This document shows positions 45,013 through 54,640 of a stretch of 64,000 nucleotides of DNA, one piece after another. This stretch comes from an uncultured Roseovarius sp. (GTDB lineage: Bacteria > Pseudomonadota > Alphaproteobacteria > Rhodobacterales > Rhodobacteraceae), in NCBI GenBank assembly GCA_947503145.1, contig CANNCP010000011.1, positions 50,146 to 114,145 of the forward strand. The letters are read 5' to 3'. The notes under the pieces are model-generated. The model saw only the letters and a list, made by a program, of their open reading frames with translations. It was not told the DNA's origin and made no database searches. Numbering within the stretch: position 1 is the first letter of the stretch; each line of letters starts with the position of its first letter. Position numbers and translations under genes: made by a program.

Positions 45013-45702
45013 CTACCACCGCGCGGGTGCCGCCAGCAGTGCTTCGGCCACTATCGCCAGATGTTCCTTTGGAACCATCACCAGCATCTTGGGCGCGGTC
45101 AGCGACAGGTGCACCGTCCCTTTGGCACAGTTTGAGGCGCCAGTCTGCCCGTCAGGGGCAAAATTCAGACCCGCAATAGGCCACTTCAGCCCGTCCGAAA
45201 CCCCCTCGACCGCACCCATCGGAAACAATGAGACAGGGCATTCATTCGGCAGGTCCAGCTTCAGGCTGGGCGGGCAGAGAAATACCAGATCAAAACTACC
45301 GATCAGCAGGCAGCGCTGCACGGGGTGGCGCACCAACGTGTTGCACGCCGCCAATTGATGCGAGATCCGCGCACCGCAGAATCCGACACCGACGATCAGC
45401 GGCGCCTCGATATTGCGCAGGCATTTATCGAAATCCGTGCTTTCCTGTTCGGCGATCTTGTGCAGACGCTCTGCCGGGATGCGTGCCTGCGCGTCGGCAC
45501 TGATCGAGTCGAAATCGCCAATCACCGCATCGGGCATCATCCCCTGGGCCAGCGCCGCATCCGCCCCGCCATCGGCGGCCACCACGCAGGGGGCGATGGC
45601 CTGCGCCGCCGCCAGGTCGGTACGACTCACCTGCGCACCGCCAATCAGCGTGACTGGCTCTGATGTGTGAACAATCACTCTAAAACTCTCCTGATTACAC
45701 AC
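45013..45702 (-). CDS. thiN: Thiamine pyrophosphokinase
   Basis: Transfers pyrophosphate from ATP to thiamine to give thiamine diphosphate. Protein of 229 residues with the family signatures: VVAADGGADAAL near residue 40, AVIGDFDSI near 60 and QESTDFDKCL near 87. The C-terminal domain has the thiamine-binding beta-sandwich length. It is divergent from the acidic 828-residue protein gene with a gap of 124 bases. Confidence 0.9.
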   Translation of the reverse strand: MCNQESFRVIVHTSEPVTLIGGAQVSRTDLAAAQAIAPCVVAADGGADAALAQGMMPDAVIGDFDSISADAQARIPAERLHKIAEQESTDFDKCLRNIEAPLIVGVGFCGARISHQLAACNTLVRHPVQRCLLIGSFDLVFLCPPSLKLDLPNECPVSLFPMGAVEGVSDGLKWPIAGLNFAPDGQTGASNCAKGTVHLSLTAPKMLVMVPKEHLAIVAEALLAAPARW

Positions 45703-45826
45703 TGTTAAGGAAACAGATCACATTCTGGACACGAAATGATACGGTAAACATCGCATATTCGGACACCTTTCGACGCGGCAAACATGATAGATACTGTTGT
45801 TGCAGGCAAAGCAAAGCGAGCATTCA

Positions 45827-48313
45827 ATGGTCAGTACCAGTAAAATCCTTACCGTCTCCTATGGCACCTTTTCGTGCACTCTTGAAGGATTCGACGATTC
45901 TTTCGATACAATGAAAGCAATCGCCGAGTATTTCCGTGACCTGGCGGCAGACGACCGCTATTTCGGGGCGGAACCCCCGACACCCGACGCCGAAATGCTG
46001 GCCCGGATCGCCGAACGCGAAGTCGCGCGGCGCGTCGAGGCGCGTAGTGAAAACGGTCAGATCGTATTGCGCACCGGCGCTTCCGCGACACCGACCGACG
46101 CGGCAGCCAACACAGCCTACTCTGCCGTGCCTTCTACTCGGGACACGACAGAACCACCTTCCGCAGATAGCATGCTGGCGGAGGACGAAACGCCCCAGGC
46201 CGAGGTGGCCGCACCCGTCATGCAAGACACGGCCGAAACCCAAGCTACCGCCCCTTTGGATTCGGACATCCATGATGAGGCCGAGCCGGTCGCGCCCGCC
46301 CTGGTACAGGAGGCCGAAAGCGTCGCCGACAAGCTGCGCCGCATCCGGGCTGTCGCCACCCCCGCCAGCCTCCGGTTCGATAACACCTATACCGAAGACG
46401 AACACGCGCAGGATTTTCTGGGCAGCACTGCCACCGACCTTGAGGCGGTCCTCGCGGAGGACGACGCAAACGAGCGCGCCGCCGTCGCCCTGTCCGATGA
46501 CGACACCTATGAGGACGAGGAAGACATCCTGGCGCATCTGGCCATTGACGCGTCCGATGGCCCGGACGCCGCCGAAACCGCCGACGCGGCACCACAGCCA
46601 ACGGTCAACGACGAGACCGAAGATGCGCCCGTCTCAGCCGAAACCCCCATCGGGCAAAGCACCGACCACGCCGAAGTCGCTCCGGCCAGCGACGCGGACG
46701 ATCAAGTGATGCCCGATGCATTGATCCATGACAGCGCCGAAGATGACGCCGAGACCGCAGCCGCCGGGCACGACACCGCCCCGCCTGCCGAAATCGAAGC
46801 CGCAGCCCCCCAGGCACCGGAACACACCGACGCCGACTCTGCCATGGGTGCGGAGCAGATGTATGGTGATGGCGCCGACAGCGCCAGTGACGACGAGGCG
46901 CTCGAAGCACTTCTTGCTACAGCAGAAGAGCCTGCGGACGAATACACCGATTTCGCATTCGACAGCGCTGCGGACGATGATGACGACACGCTCGACAGCG
47001 AAGACATGCCCGGAGATGGGGTCGAAATCAAACTTGCCGCCGAAGACACGTTGGCTCAGTTGATGGCCGATGCGCTGCGCGACGACCCTTCCGCCGTATC
47101 CGCCACGACGAAGGCAGATGCGCAGGATGCAATCACCGAAGAGAGCGCCGAGGGGGAAACACCCCGGACCGAGACCCCGCCGGCCGCGTGGGTGATCAAG
47201 GTCAAACGCCGCGAAGTCGAGGATGCCATCGCCGACGGCACCTTCCAAGAAGCGCTTGACGACATAACCGAGTCGCCGGTTGCAGCAACCGAAACCAGCC
47301 CGCCCGACGCTTCGTCGCTCAGCGACGAGGACGAGGCAGAGCTTCAGCTCGAACTGGCAGCCGTCGAGGCCGAACTGCAACAGACCCGCGGTACAGCCAC
47401 CACGCCGAAGGACGCGTCCGAAAGAGCCGAGGCGCCCGCAGCCAACAGCACAATCGACTGGCCTGAGGACACACAGGCGAATAACGAACCCGCAAGCGAA
47501 ACACCCGAAGCCACGCCGAAACGCGGCAAGCGACTGGAACCGCTGGCGGCGGACGCTCAGGCGCCGCGCATGTTCGACGAGGCCGCAACGCAACTCGAAG
47601 AGCCCGAATCGCACCAGCGTCGCAACGCCATGCAGCATCTGCGTGCCGCCGTTGCCGCCACCAAGGCCGAGCGCAGCGCCGGTGGGGCCATGCAGGAGGA
47701 TGTCGACGACAAGCCTTATCGCCTCGACCTCGAAACCGCGGTACGCCCGCGTCGCCCACATGCCGTCAGCGGCAATGGCGAGCGCTCCGAGCGGCCACGC
47801 CGCGAACGCCCGTCACCGCTAAAGCTGGTGGCAGAGCAACGGATCGACACACCCCCGACCGAGCCGGTGCAGCCGCGCCGTATCAGGCGCGCCGATCTGG
47901 ACACGACACCGCAGCGCAGGCCCCCAGAGGCCGAAGCACCCGAGCACCAGGCCACCGCTGCCCACCGCGAAACGCAAAGGCCCGCACCCGAGCCTGAGGC
48001 AGCAGCTGCCCCGGCGGCGCAGGACACTGGTGGCTTCACTGGTTTCGCCGAAGAGATGGGCGTGCGCGCCCTGCCCGACCTGCTCGAAGCGGCGGCCGCC
48101 TACATGGCTGATGTCGAAGGACAGCCGGAATTCTCGCGCCCGATGCTGATGCACAAGCTGAAAGAGGTCAGCGCCGCCGACTTTTCGCGCGAAGAAGGGC
48201 TGCGGTCCTTCGGCAAGCTCTTGCGCGACGGCAAGCTGCAAAAGCTGAAAGGTGGCCGGTTCACCGTTACCGACGCGACCGACTTCCGGCCACGGGCGCG
48301 TGCGGCCGGCTGA
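45827..48313 (+). CDS. Very acidic, mostly disordered protein with conserved ends
   Basis: Protein of 828 residues that I cannot assign to a characterised family. The first 85 residues look folded (ILTVSYGTFSCTLEGFDDSF, TMKAIAEYFRDLAADDRYFG). Residues about 100-760 are rich in Ala, Asp, Glu, Pro and Thr with no fixed domains. The last 70 residues are again folded (RPMLMHKLKEVSAADFSREE, GLRSFGKLLRDGKLQKL). The pattern suggests a tether or scaffold. Similar roseobacter proteins are sometimes labelled chemotaxis CheA, but no CheA domain is visible. Confidence 0.7.
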   Translation: MVSTSKILTVSYGTFSCTLEGFDDSFDTMKAIAEYFRDLAADDRYFGAEPPTPDAEMLARIAEREVARRVEARSENGQIVLRTGASATPTDAAANTAYSAVPSTRDTTEPPSADSMLAEDETPQAEVAAPVMQDTAETQATAPLDSDIHDEAEPVAPALVQEAESVADKLRRIRAVATPASLRFDNTYTEDEHAQDFLGSTATDLEAVLAEDDANERAAVALSDDDTYEDEEDILAHLAIDASDGPDAAETADAAPQPTVNDETEDAPVSAETPIGQSTDHAEVAPASDADDQVMPDALIHDSAEDDAETAAAGHDTAPPAEIEAAAPQAPEHTDADSAMGAEQMYGDGADSASDDEALEALLATAEEPADEYTDFAFDSAADDDDDTLDSEDMPGDGVEIKLAAEDTLAQLMADALRDDPSAVSATTKADAQDAITEESAEGETPRTETPPAAWVIKVKRREVEDAIADGTFQEALDDITESPVAATETSPPDASSLSDEDEAELQLELAAVEAELQQTRGTATTPKDASERAEAPAANSTIDWPEDTQANNEPASETPEATPKRGKRLEPLAADAQAPRMFDEAATQLEEPESHQRRNAMQHLRAAVAATKAERSAGGAMQEDVDDKPYRLDLETAVRPRRPHAVSGNGERSERPRRERPSPLKLVAEQRIDTPPTEPVQPRRIRRADLDTTPQRRPPEAEAPEHQATAAHRETQRPAPEPEAAAAPAAQDTGGFTGFAEEMGVRALPDLLEAAAAYMADVEGQPEFSRPMLMHKLKEVSAADFSREEGLRSFGKLLRDGKLQKLKGGRFTVTDATDFRPRARAAG

Positions 48314-48347
48314 TCCGGTCCACAACCTATGCCCGATTATGCAACCA

Positions 48348-48381
48348 CCCCCGCCCGGCCCCATGCCCGGCGGGGGTTTTT
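48348..48381 (+). terminator. Rho-independent terminator after the acidic protein gene
   Basis: CCCCCGCC (48348-48355) pairs with GGCGGGGG (48369-48376), followed by TTTTT. It lies just upstream of the tmRNA promoter and insulates it from the preceding gene. Confidence 0.8.
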
Positions 48382-48392
48382 CATGTACCCCA

Positions 48393-48420
48393 TTGCATCG
48401 GCACCGCAGGCGCCTATATT
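48393..48420 (+). promoter_or_regulatory. Predicted sigma-70 promoter of the tmRNA gene
   Basis: TTGCAT (48393-48398) and TATATT (48415-48420) are spaced by 16 bases and stand just before the first hairpin of the tmRNA precursor at 48427. The -10 box differs from TATAAT at one position. Confidence 0.5.
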
Positions 48421-48426
48421 AGTCCT

Positions 48427-48740
48427 GTCCCCTCGGGGACTATGAACATAAACGCGCTCGTAATAAGCGGATCGGACCCGGGGGCGGTACCCGGCGACTC
48501 CACCAACACCCGTTCATTTGGCGGCGGCTGGGGTCGAAATAGGATCGACGAACGTCTAAAGGGGTTATGCTTTGTTTCGGCTGTCTGCCACCGTTATCGG
48601 CGAAAAAAGTACAATTGCAAATGACAATCGTGCTCCAGTAGCGATGGCCGCGTAAGCGGTCGGAGAGACTGAAACTTAAGCCCTTGCGCCTAGCAGCGTA
48701 AGGCGGGGTTCGCAGGCACCTGGCAACAGAAGCCTGCACT
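48427..48740 (+). ncRNA. ssrA: Permuted (two-piece) tmRNA
   Basis: The tag frame at 48617-48655 reads ANDNRAPVAMAA followed by TAA, an alphaproteobacterial tmRNA tag. The gene is circularly permuted. The acceptor piece comes first and ends CGACTCC-ACCA at 48505 after a T-arm with stem CCGGG/CCCGG. The coding piece starts GGGGTCG at 48530, complementary to CGACTCC over 7 bp with one G-T pair. Pseudoknot-type stems follow the tag (CCTTGCGC/GCGTAAGG and GCAGGC/GCCTGC). About 24 bases between 48506 and 48529 would be excised. The outer ends are approximate. Small open frames across it are not genes. Confidence 0.93.
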
Positions 48741-48860
48741 ATACCCCCCATCCGTAAGCGCCTGTATTTGTTTCATTCCTGCTTTCCGTTTTTCAGCCGT
48801 TTTACAATCTGGCCTTTTTTGCGTTCCTGAAATTCCCTCAGCACCGCCTACCCGCTCGCC

Positions 48861-49283
48861 TTTCGGCGGGCTGTTCAGCAGTGCCTGCGCGCCGATGTAG
48901 TCGCTGACCTGACTAGCGGCCACGAAAAGGCTGATCGGCCGTCCTTGGTTCGGCCAATCAGGCGGCCACACCCTCTTTCTTCACGCCCATGCCGGTCGCG
49001 GTTCGGTGAGCCTTCAGATAGGTGGCGTCGATCATTACCGTCTTCTCCTCGACCAGCTATGCGGGCAAACCACAACCATCACTTGCGCGAAGATTCCCTT
49101 GTCAGTCCATCGCTTCCAACGGTTGTAGAGCGTCTTGTGAGGGCTGTATTCCTTCAGCGCATCACGCCAGCGCAACCCATTGCGGTTGATGAAGATAATC
49201 CCGCCCAGAACATGATGATCATCGTCGCACGGCTTTCCGTGGGGCTTCAGACACGCCACAATGAAATTGATGGGGCCTGACAC
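48861..49283 (-). pseudogene. Decayed IS5-family transposase
   Basis: Three minus-strand frames together spell an IS5-type DDE transposase. The N-terminal part is HVLGGIIFINRNGLRWRDAL with PHKTLYNRWKRW, then VMIDATYLKAHRTAT in a second frame, LIGRTKDG, and RPISLFVAASQVSDYIGA in a third. The GMNTKLHA stretch expected after TKDG is missing and the C-terminal third, from about 48861 on, is gone. It is a non-functional remnant lying about 120 bases past the tmRNA 3' end, in the gap before the ABC ATPase gene. Confidence 0.82.
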
Positions 49284-49344
49284 TGGTAGCTGAGGTCATT
49301 CAATTCATCTTCAGCGAATAGATGTGGGGCATCGCATACTGCGA

Positions 49345-50082
49345 TCAATGCGTGAGCACCTGCTCAAGAAACATCCGAGTACGGTCACTTGTCGGGGACG
49401 TAAAGAACGTCTCCGGATCGGCTTCCTCGATGATTTCACCGGCGTCCATGAACAGCACCCGGTCCGCGACTTTGCGGGCAAAGCCCATTTCGTGCGTGAC
49501 GCAAACCATGGTCATGCCCTCTTCGGCCAGAGTGACCATGACATCCAGCACTTCGCCAATCATTTCCGGATCAAGCGCCGATGTCGGTTCATCGAACAGC
49601 AGGATCTCGGGCTTCATGCAAAGCGCGCGGGCAATCGCCACGCGTTGTTGTTGGCCGCCCGAAAGCTGACCGGGGTATTTTTGCGCCTGATTGCCGATCT
49701 GCACCTTGTTGAGGAATTGCATGGCCATTGCTTCGGCTTCCGCCTGAGGCGTCTTGCGGGCCAACATCGGGGCCAGGGTACAGTTTTCCAGAATGCTCAG
49801 GTGCGGGAAGAGATTGAAATGCTGGAAGCACATGCCAACTTCGCGGCGCATTTCCTCGATATTCGGCGCGTCGGCGTTTATCGGTTCGCCATTGATGAGG
49901 ACTTCGCCGGACTGGTGCTCTTCCAATTGGTTGATCGTGCGGATCATCGTGGACTTGCCGGAGCCTGACGGCCCGCAGACAACGATTTTCTCACCTTTCG
50001 CGACCGAAAGGTTCACGTTCTTCAGTGCGTGAAAGTTGCCATAGAACTTGTTGACGTTGCGCATCTCGACGGCTGCGGTCAT
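49345..50082 (-). CDS. Amino acid ABC transporter ATP-binding protein (AapP/GlnQ-like), separated from its partners
   Basis: ATPase of 245 residues of the polar amino acid subfamily: Walker [11 protein letters not shown]-loop [10 protein letters not shown], signature [10 protein letters not shown], Walker [28 protein letters not shown] precedes the ATG. It is the last gene of the minus-strand operon beginning at 58002. No binding protein or permease is adjacent; the nearest permease sequence is the truncated one at 63627. It presumably energises uptake of the compound broken down by the operon. Confidence 0.93.
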   Translation of the reverse strand: MTAAVEMRNVNKFYGNFHALKNVNLSVAKGEKIVVCGPSGSGKSTMIRTINQLEEHQSGEVLINGEPINADAPNIEEMRREVGMCFQHFNLFPHLSILENCTLAPMLARKTPQAEAEAMAMQFLNKVQIGNQAQKYPGQLSGGQQQRVAIARALCMKPEILLFDEPTSALDPEMIGEVLDVMVTLAEEGMTMVCVTHEMGFARKVADRVLFMDAGEIIEEADPETFFTSPTSDRTRMFLEQVLTH

Positions 50083-50094
50083 TGGAGTGCTCCT

Positions 50095-50316
50095 TCAGTT
50101 GCCATGCTTTTCAGCGGCGGTGACGATGATCTCGACTTTCAGGGTATCACGGGCGAGCCGAGCTTCGCGCAGGCACGTGCCGTGGCGTCGACCCGCGACA
50201 GGCAATCCTTGGTTTGCTCGGTCACGCTGTCATCTGACCTGACCGCAGTGATGGATCGTGCCATTGTGCTTGACGATCCTGCGCATCCGGCCGCCGGTGT
50301 GAATGCGTTCGATCAT
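50095..50316 (-). pseudogene. Decayed RidA-family (enamine/imine deaminase) gene
   Basis: From an ATG overlapping the prpE stop (ATGA), the minus strand reads MIERIHTGGRMRRIVKHNGT and IHHCGQVR, then a TGA. The next frame continues DDSVTEQTKDCLSRVDATAR, and the first frame resumes with VEIIVTAAEKHGN and a stop. These match the start, middle and end of RidA proteins, but the middle 50-60 residues are missing, so 74 codons remain of about 115-130. RidA proteins hydrolyse reactive enamines and imines made by PLP or flavin enzymes, which fits this operon. Confidence 0.72.
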
Positions 50317-52226
50317 GCCGGTTGTCCGACCATGTTGCGCGCTTTAAATGCAGTGGCAATCTCGTCGAGAGTGGCCGGATCGTCGATTGCGGCGGGCATT
50401 TTGAAGCTTTCGCCATCGGCGATTTTCTGCACCGTGCCCCGAAGCACCTTGCCCGATCGCGTCTTGGGCAGACGCTTGACCTCAATCGCAATCTTGAACG
50501 CGGCAACAGCACCGATCTTGGCGCGCACCAATTGCACCAGCTCACGTTCCAGCTCGCTCTCATCGCGATTGGCCCCATTGTTGGTCACGAACAGCCCCAG
50601 CGGCATCTGCCCCTTGAGCGCGTCCGCCTTGCCCACGACAGCACATTCGGCAATGTCCGGGTGGCTCCCGATCACCTCTTCCATTGCCCCGGTCGACAGG
50701 CGGTGCCCGGCGATATTGATGATGTCGTCGGTGCGCGCCATGATGAAGACATAGCCGTCTTCGTCGATGATCCCGGCGTCGGACGTGGCATAATAGCCCG
50801 GGTATTCAGCCATATAGGACGAAATGAACCGATCCGGGGCATTCCACAAAGTCGGAAAACCCGCAGGCGGCAGCGGCAGCTTGCACACGATATTGCCAAG
50901 TGTACCGGGCGCGACTGCGTTGCCCTCGTCATCCAGCACACGAATGTCGTAGCCCGGCATCGGTTTGCCCGTAGAGCCCAGCTTGACCGGGAAGGTGCCC
51001 AGCCCGACCGGGTTTCCCGTCATCGCCCAACCGGTTTCAGTCTGCCACCAGTGGTCGATCACCGGGCGGTCCAATTTTTCCTGCGCCCATTCGATGGTGG
51101 CCGGGTCCGAGCGTTCGCCGGCCAGAAACAGCGTGCGGAATTTGCTGAGGTCATACTCTGCAATCAGCGCGCCTTTGGGGTCTTCTTTCTTGATTGCGCG
51201 GAATGCAGTCGGCGCGGTGAACAGCGCCGCGACCCCGTGATCCTGAATGACGCGCCAGAACGTTCCTGCATCGGGTGTGCCAACCGGCTTGCCCTCGAAT
51301 ACAACCGTCGCAGCGCCGTGCAGCAAAGGACCGTAGCAGATCCATGAATGCCCCACGACCCAGCCCACATCCGAAGCGGCCCAGAAGACTTCACCCGGTT
51401 TGATACCGTAGTGATGCTCCATCGTCCATTTCAGCGCCACCATATGCCCGCCGTTGTCACGCACCACGCCCTTGGGCTGGCCGGTGGTGCCGGACGTGTA
51501 GAGGATATAAAGCGGATCGGTCGCGGCGACGGGCACGCATTCGGTGCCTTCACCGTTTGCCAGCGCGGCGTCGACGGCCTGCGCATAATCCACGTCGCGC
51601 ACAGGTGTCAGCTCACAGGGCAGCGTGTCGCGTTGCAGGATCACGCAATGGTCGGGCTTGTTCTCAGCCACTTTGATTGCCTCATCCAGCAGCGGTTTAT
51701 AGGCAATAATCCGCCCCGGCTCGACACCGCAGGACGCTGAAATTACCACCTTGGGCGCCGCATCGTCGATCCGCGTCGCCAGTTCCTGCGGGGCAAACCC
51801 GCCGAAAACGACGGAGTGGATTGCGCCAAGCCGTGCGCAGGCCAGCATGGCAAAGACCGCCTGCGGAACCATGGGCATATAGATCACCACCCGGTCGCCC
51901 TTGGCCACACCCAGACCGCGCAGGACCGACGCCAGCGCGCTGACCTGATCCTGAAGCTGGCCGTATGTGTAGCGTGCAACCTGTCCGGTGACCGGGCTGT
52001 CGTAGATCACCGCCAGGCGATCACCGTGCCCCGCCAGAACATGGCGGTCGACGCAGTTGTAACAGGTGTTGCAGGTCGCCCCGTCAAACCAGCGGCCATA
52101 GACTCCGCTGTCGGGGTTAAAGACTGAGGTGGCGGGCGTGAACCAGTCGATCTGTTCTGCGGCCTGCTGCCAGAAACCAACCGGATCGGTCTGCCAGGAT
52201 GCGTATGTTTCAGCGTATCGGGACAT
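50313..52226 (-). CDS. prpE: Propionyl-CoA synthetase (AMP-forming)
   Basis: Acyl-CoA synthetase of 637 residues. The ACAS N-terminal domain is at the start (YAETYASWQTDPVGFWQQAA), the nucleotide loop is YTSGTTGQPKG, the ATP-binding segment is WWQTETGWAM, and the catalytic lysine is in LPKTRSGKVLRG. The sequence type fits PrpE (propionate or acetate activation). The start at 52226 gives the family N-terminus. It lies 14 bases after the SDR gene and overlaps the decayed RidA gene by 4 bases. Confidence 0.88.
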   Translation of the reverse strand: MSRYAETYASWQTDPVGFWQQAAEQIDWFTPATSVFNPDSGVYGRWFDGATCNTCYNCVDRHVLAGHGDRLAVIYDSPVTGQVARYTYGQLQDQVSALASVLRGLGVAKGDRVVIYMPMVPQAVFAMLACARLGAIHSVVFGGFAPQELATRIDDAAPKVVISASCGVEPGRIIAYKPLLDEAIKVAENKPDHCVILQRDTLPCELTPVRDVDYAQAVDAALANGEGTECVPVAATDPLYILYTSGTTGQPKGVVRDNGGHMVALKWTMEHHYGIKPGEVFWAASDVGWVVGHSWICYGPLLHGAATVVFEGKPVGTPDAGTFWRVIQDHGVAALFTAPTAFRAIKKEDPKGALIAEYDLSKFRTLFLAGERSDPATIEWAQEKLDRPVIDHWWQTETGWAMTGNPVGLGTFPVKLGSTGKPMPGYDIRVLDDEGNAVAPGTLGNIVCKLPLPPAGFPTLWNAPDRFISSYMAEYPGYYATSDAGIIDEDGYVFIMARTDDIINIAGHRLSTGAMEEVIGSHPDIAECAVVGKADALKGQMPLGLFVTNNGANRDESELERELVQLVRAKIGAVAAFKIAIEVKRLPKTRSGKVLRGTVQKIADGESFKMPAAIDDPATLDEIATAFKARNMVGQPA

Positions 52227-52240
52227 TTTGTGCAACCTCA

Positions 52241-52990
52241 TCAGCAGGTGTAGTTAAGGCCCAGACGGCCTCCGTCGACATAGATGGTCTCGCCGGTGAT
52301 ATAACTGGCCTTTTTCGAGCACAGAAACGCCACCACGTCACCGATCTCGCGCGCCTCGCCAGCGCGTCCCAATGGGGTGCGCGACATGGCGGCTTTGAAG
52401 GCGTCGGGATTGGCGTTCACCCCCGCCATCATCTCGGTGTCGATAGAGCCGGGACCGACCGCGTTCACGCGGATGTTGTTCTTGGCCAACGCCAGTGCCG
52501 CCACCTTGGTCAGCTGCATCACGCCGCCCTTGGAGGCGCAATAGGCCGGGATCGCAGGGATCGCGACCTGAGCGTTGATGGACGACATGTTGACAATTGC
52601 GCCTTCGATCTTGTTCTCGATCATGACGCGGGCTGCCAGCTGCGTGGCCACGAAAACGCCGCGCAAGTTGATGTCGATAACGCGCTCGAAGCTTTCCAAC
52701 TCATACGTGAGAAAGTCACCGGGCATGGCGACGCCCGCGTTGTTGACCAGCGCATGAAGCGGGCCGTGATCGGCAACGATCTGCGCAAACATCGCCTCGA
52801 TCTGAGCGACATCGCCCATGTCGCAGGCAATCGCGGCTTTGGCGCCAAGCTTCTTGCCGGCGGCAGCCAGGCCTTCGGCGTTGATGTCGGACAGGATCAC
52901 GTCATAGCCTTCTTCGGCCAGCGCCTCTGCACAGGCATAGCCGATGCCCTGAGCCGCTCCGGTGATCAATGCGAGTGGTTTCTGTGTCAT
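52241..52990 (-). CDS. Short-chain dehydrogenase/reductase (SDR)
   Basis: NAD(P)-dependent oxidoreductase of 249 residues, classical SDR. The cofactor motif TGAAQGIG is at the N-terminus, NNAG follows, Ser is in VNMSSINAQ, and YCASKGG holds the catalytic Tyr and Lys. The C-terminal YITGETIYVDGG is typical. The substrate is unknown. It is 3 bases from the HyuB stop, in the middle of the operon. Confidence 0.92.
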   Translation of the reverse strand: MTQKPLALITGAAQGIGYACAEALAEEGYDVILSDINAEGLAAAGKKLGAKAAIACDMGDVAQIEAMFAQIVADHGPLHALVNNAGVAMPGDFLTYELESFERVIDINLRGVFVATQLAARVMIENKIEGAIVNMSSINAQVAIPAIPAYCASKGGVMQLTKVAALALAKNNIRVNAVGPGSIDTEMMAGVNANPDAFKAAMSRTPLGRAGEAREIGDVVAFLCSKKASYITGETIYVDGGRLGLNYTC

Positions 52991-52993
52991 ATC

Positions 52994-54640
52994 TTATCCC
53001 TCAAATCCGTAATCTTGTTTGGCCTGTTCACGCGTAATCAGACCGGCGCGCAAGTCATTTTCTAGCTGCGCGCGGTCGCGGTCGCCAGGCGTGCCATAGC
53101 CGCCGCCACCGGGCAGGCTCAGTTTCAGGCGCTGGCCGTTCTTTACCAGTTGGCGGCCCTTGCTGCGCAGCTTGGTCCCGTCAGCCAGTTCCACGCGGCC
53201 CGCAGCACCTGCAGCACCTCCGTCGCGGCCCTGTGCCGGGTTTTCGACCCGGTCAAACATGGCGTTGAAGTAGAAATCATAGCCTTCGCGTGGCTCGATC
53301 TCGATCGTCTGGCCCAGACCGCCGCGCAGCGCCCCAGCCCCGCCCGAGCCGCTCCGCAAATCCTTGCGCCAGACGGTGATCGGTCCGACATGTTCGGTGG
53401 CCTCGACGCTCATGGTGGACACGCCTGACGGAAACGCCGTCGCGGACAGACCGTCAAATGTGGGCCGCGCACCAGTGCCGCCAGAGTTGAACATCAGAAC
53501 TTCGCGATTTGGCAATCCGCTGTCGGGATCGCTGGCGCGGGCGGAAATCTGGATATTCCACAGCGCGCTTGCCCCTTCCGCCGGCACCGTATTCGGCAAA
53601 GCCTGATGCAATGCGCCCAGCACCACATCCGGCACAAGGTGCCCCAGTACGTGGCGCACGGACACCGGCGCCGGACGTTTCGCAGCAAGGATACAGCCCT
53701 CTGGCGCGGTGATTTCGAACGGTTCCAGCGATCCGGTGTTGTTGGGCACCTCGGATGCAATCGCGCATTTCAGGCCATAACAGGCATAGGCGCGGGTATA
53801 GACTTCGGGGCAGTTGACGCCAAATCGGCTCATGCCCGAGGTGCCAGCAAAATCTGCCCTGATCCGGTCGCCCGCCACATCGAGTTTGACCACCATCCGC
53901 ACCGGATCGTCATAACCATCCACCTGCATGGTGTGATGAAATGTGCCGTCCGGTACTTTCGCGATGGCCTCATGTGTCGCCTTGCGGCTGGTTTCGATGA
54001 TGAAATCCGACAGGCCATCGAGATCAACAATCGCGAACTCGGCCATCATCACTTGCAGACGGCGGTCGCCAGCACCGTTGCAGGCGGCCAACGAATACAT
54101 GTCGCCAACCACCTGATCGGGTTCGCGCACGTTGGCCCGCACCAGGCGGACAAGGTCACGGGAGACCTCTCCACGCTGGGCGAACTTCATGATCGGGATC
54201 AGCAGACCTTCCTCGAAGACCTCATTCGCGTCAGGACCAAAGCCGCGCCCGCCGATATCGACCACATGCGCCGTGCTGGCAAAAAAGCCGATATGGTTGC
54301 CATCGCGAAACGTGGGCGAAACGACGGTGATGTCGTGCAGGTGGCCAGTGCCCATCCACGGATCATTGGTGATGAAAACATCACCTTCAAAGATGTTCTG
54401 CGCGCCGATTTCACGCACGAAATGCGTGACGCTTTCAGCCATCGCGTTCACATGGCCGGGCGTGCCGGTGACGGCCTGCGCCATCATCCGTCCCTGACGG
54501 TCGAAAAGGCCAGCGGACAGGTCGCCTGCCTCACGCACCGAGGTGGAAAACGCGGTGCGGATCAGCGTCGTCGCCTGTTCTTCCACTACCGCGATCAGGC
54601 GGTTCCACATGATCTGATAGTCAATCGCTGTCGGGGTCAT
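52994..54640 (-). CDS. hyuB: Hydantoinase B/oxoprolinase-family protein
   Basis: Protein of 548 residues of the HyuB family, the partner of HyuA in ATP-dependent opening of five-membered lactam or imide rings such as hydantoins and 5-oxoproline (acetone carboxylase uses related subunits). Conserved segments include RTAFSTSVREAGDLSAGLFD, FITNDPWMGTGHLHDI and the Gly-rich C-terminal LSLPGGGGYGTPGDRD. It overlaps HyuA by 4 bases. The substrate is not fixed by sequence. Confidence 0.9.
   Translation of the reverse strand: MTPTAIDYQIMWNRLIAVVEEQATTLIRTAFSTSVREAGDLSAGLFDRQGRMMAQAVTGTPGHVNAMAESVTHFVREIGAQNIFEGDVFITNDPWMGTGHLHDITVVSPTFRDGNHIGFFASTAHVVDIGGRGFGPDANEVFEEGLLIPIMKFAQRGEVSRDLVRLVRANVREPDQVVGDMYSLAACNGAGDRRLQVMMAEFAIVDLDGLSDFIIETSRKATHEAIAKVPDGTFHHTMQVDGYDDPVRMVVKLDVAGDRIRADFAGTSGMSRFGVNCPEVYTRAYACYGLKCAIASEVPNNTGSLEPFEITAPEGCILAAKRPAPVSVRHVLGHLVPDVVLGALHQALPNTVPAEGASALWNIQISARASDPDSGLPNREVLMFNSGGTGARPTFDGLSATAFPSGVSTMSVEATEHVGPITVWRKDLRSGSGGAGALRGGLGQTIEIEPREGYDFYFNAMFDRVENPAQGRDGGAAGAAGRVELADGTKLRSKGRQLVKNGQRLKLSLPGGGGYGTPGDRDRAQLENDLRAGLITREQAKQDYGFEG

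Noticed and set aside
48442..48624. Small plus-strand frame across the tmRNA
   Set aside because: It runs through the acceptor and coding pieces of ssrA, whose RNA features explain the sequence.
48690..48860. C-terminal part of a minus-strand frame after the IS5 remnant
   Set aside because: Past the transposase homology it runs into the tmRNA 3' end and shows no further similarity.
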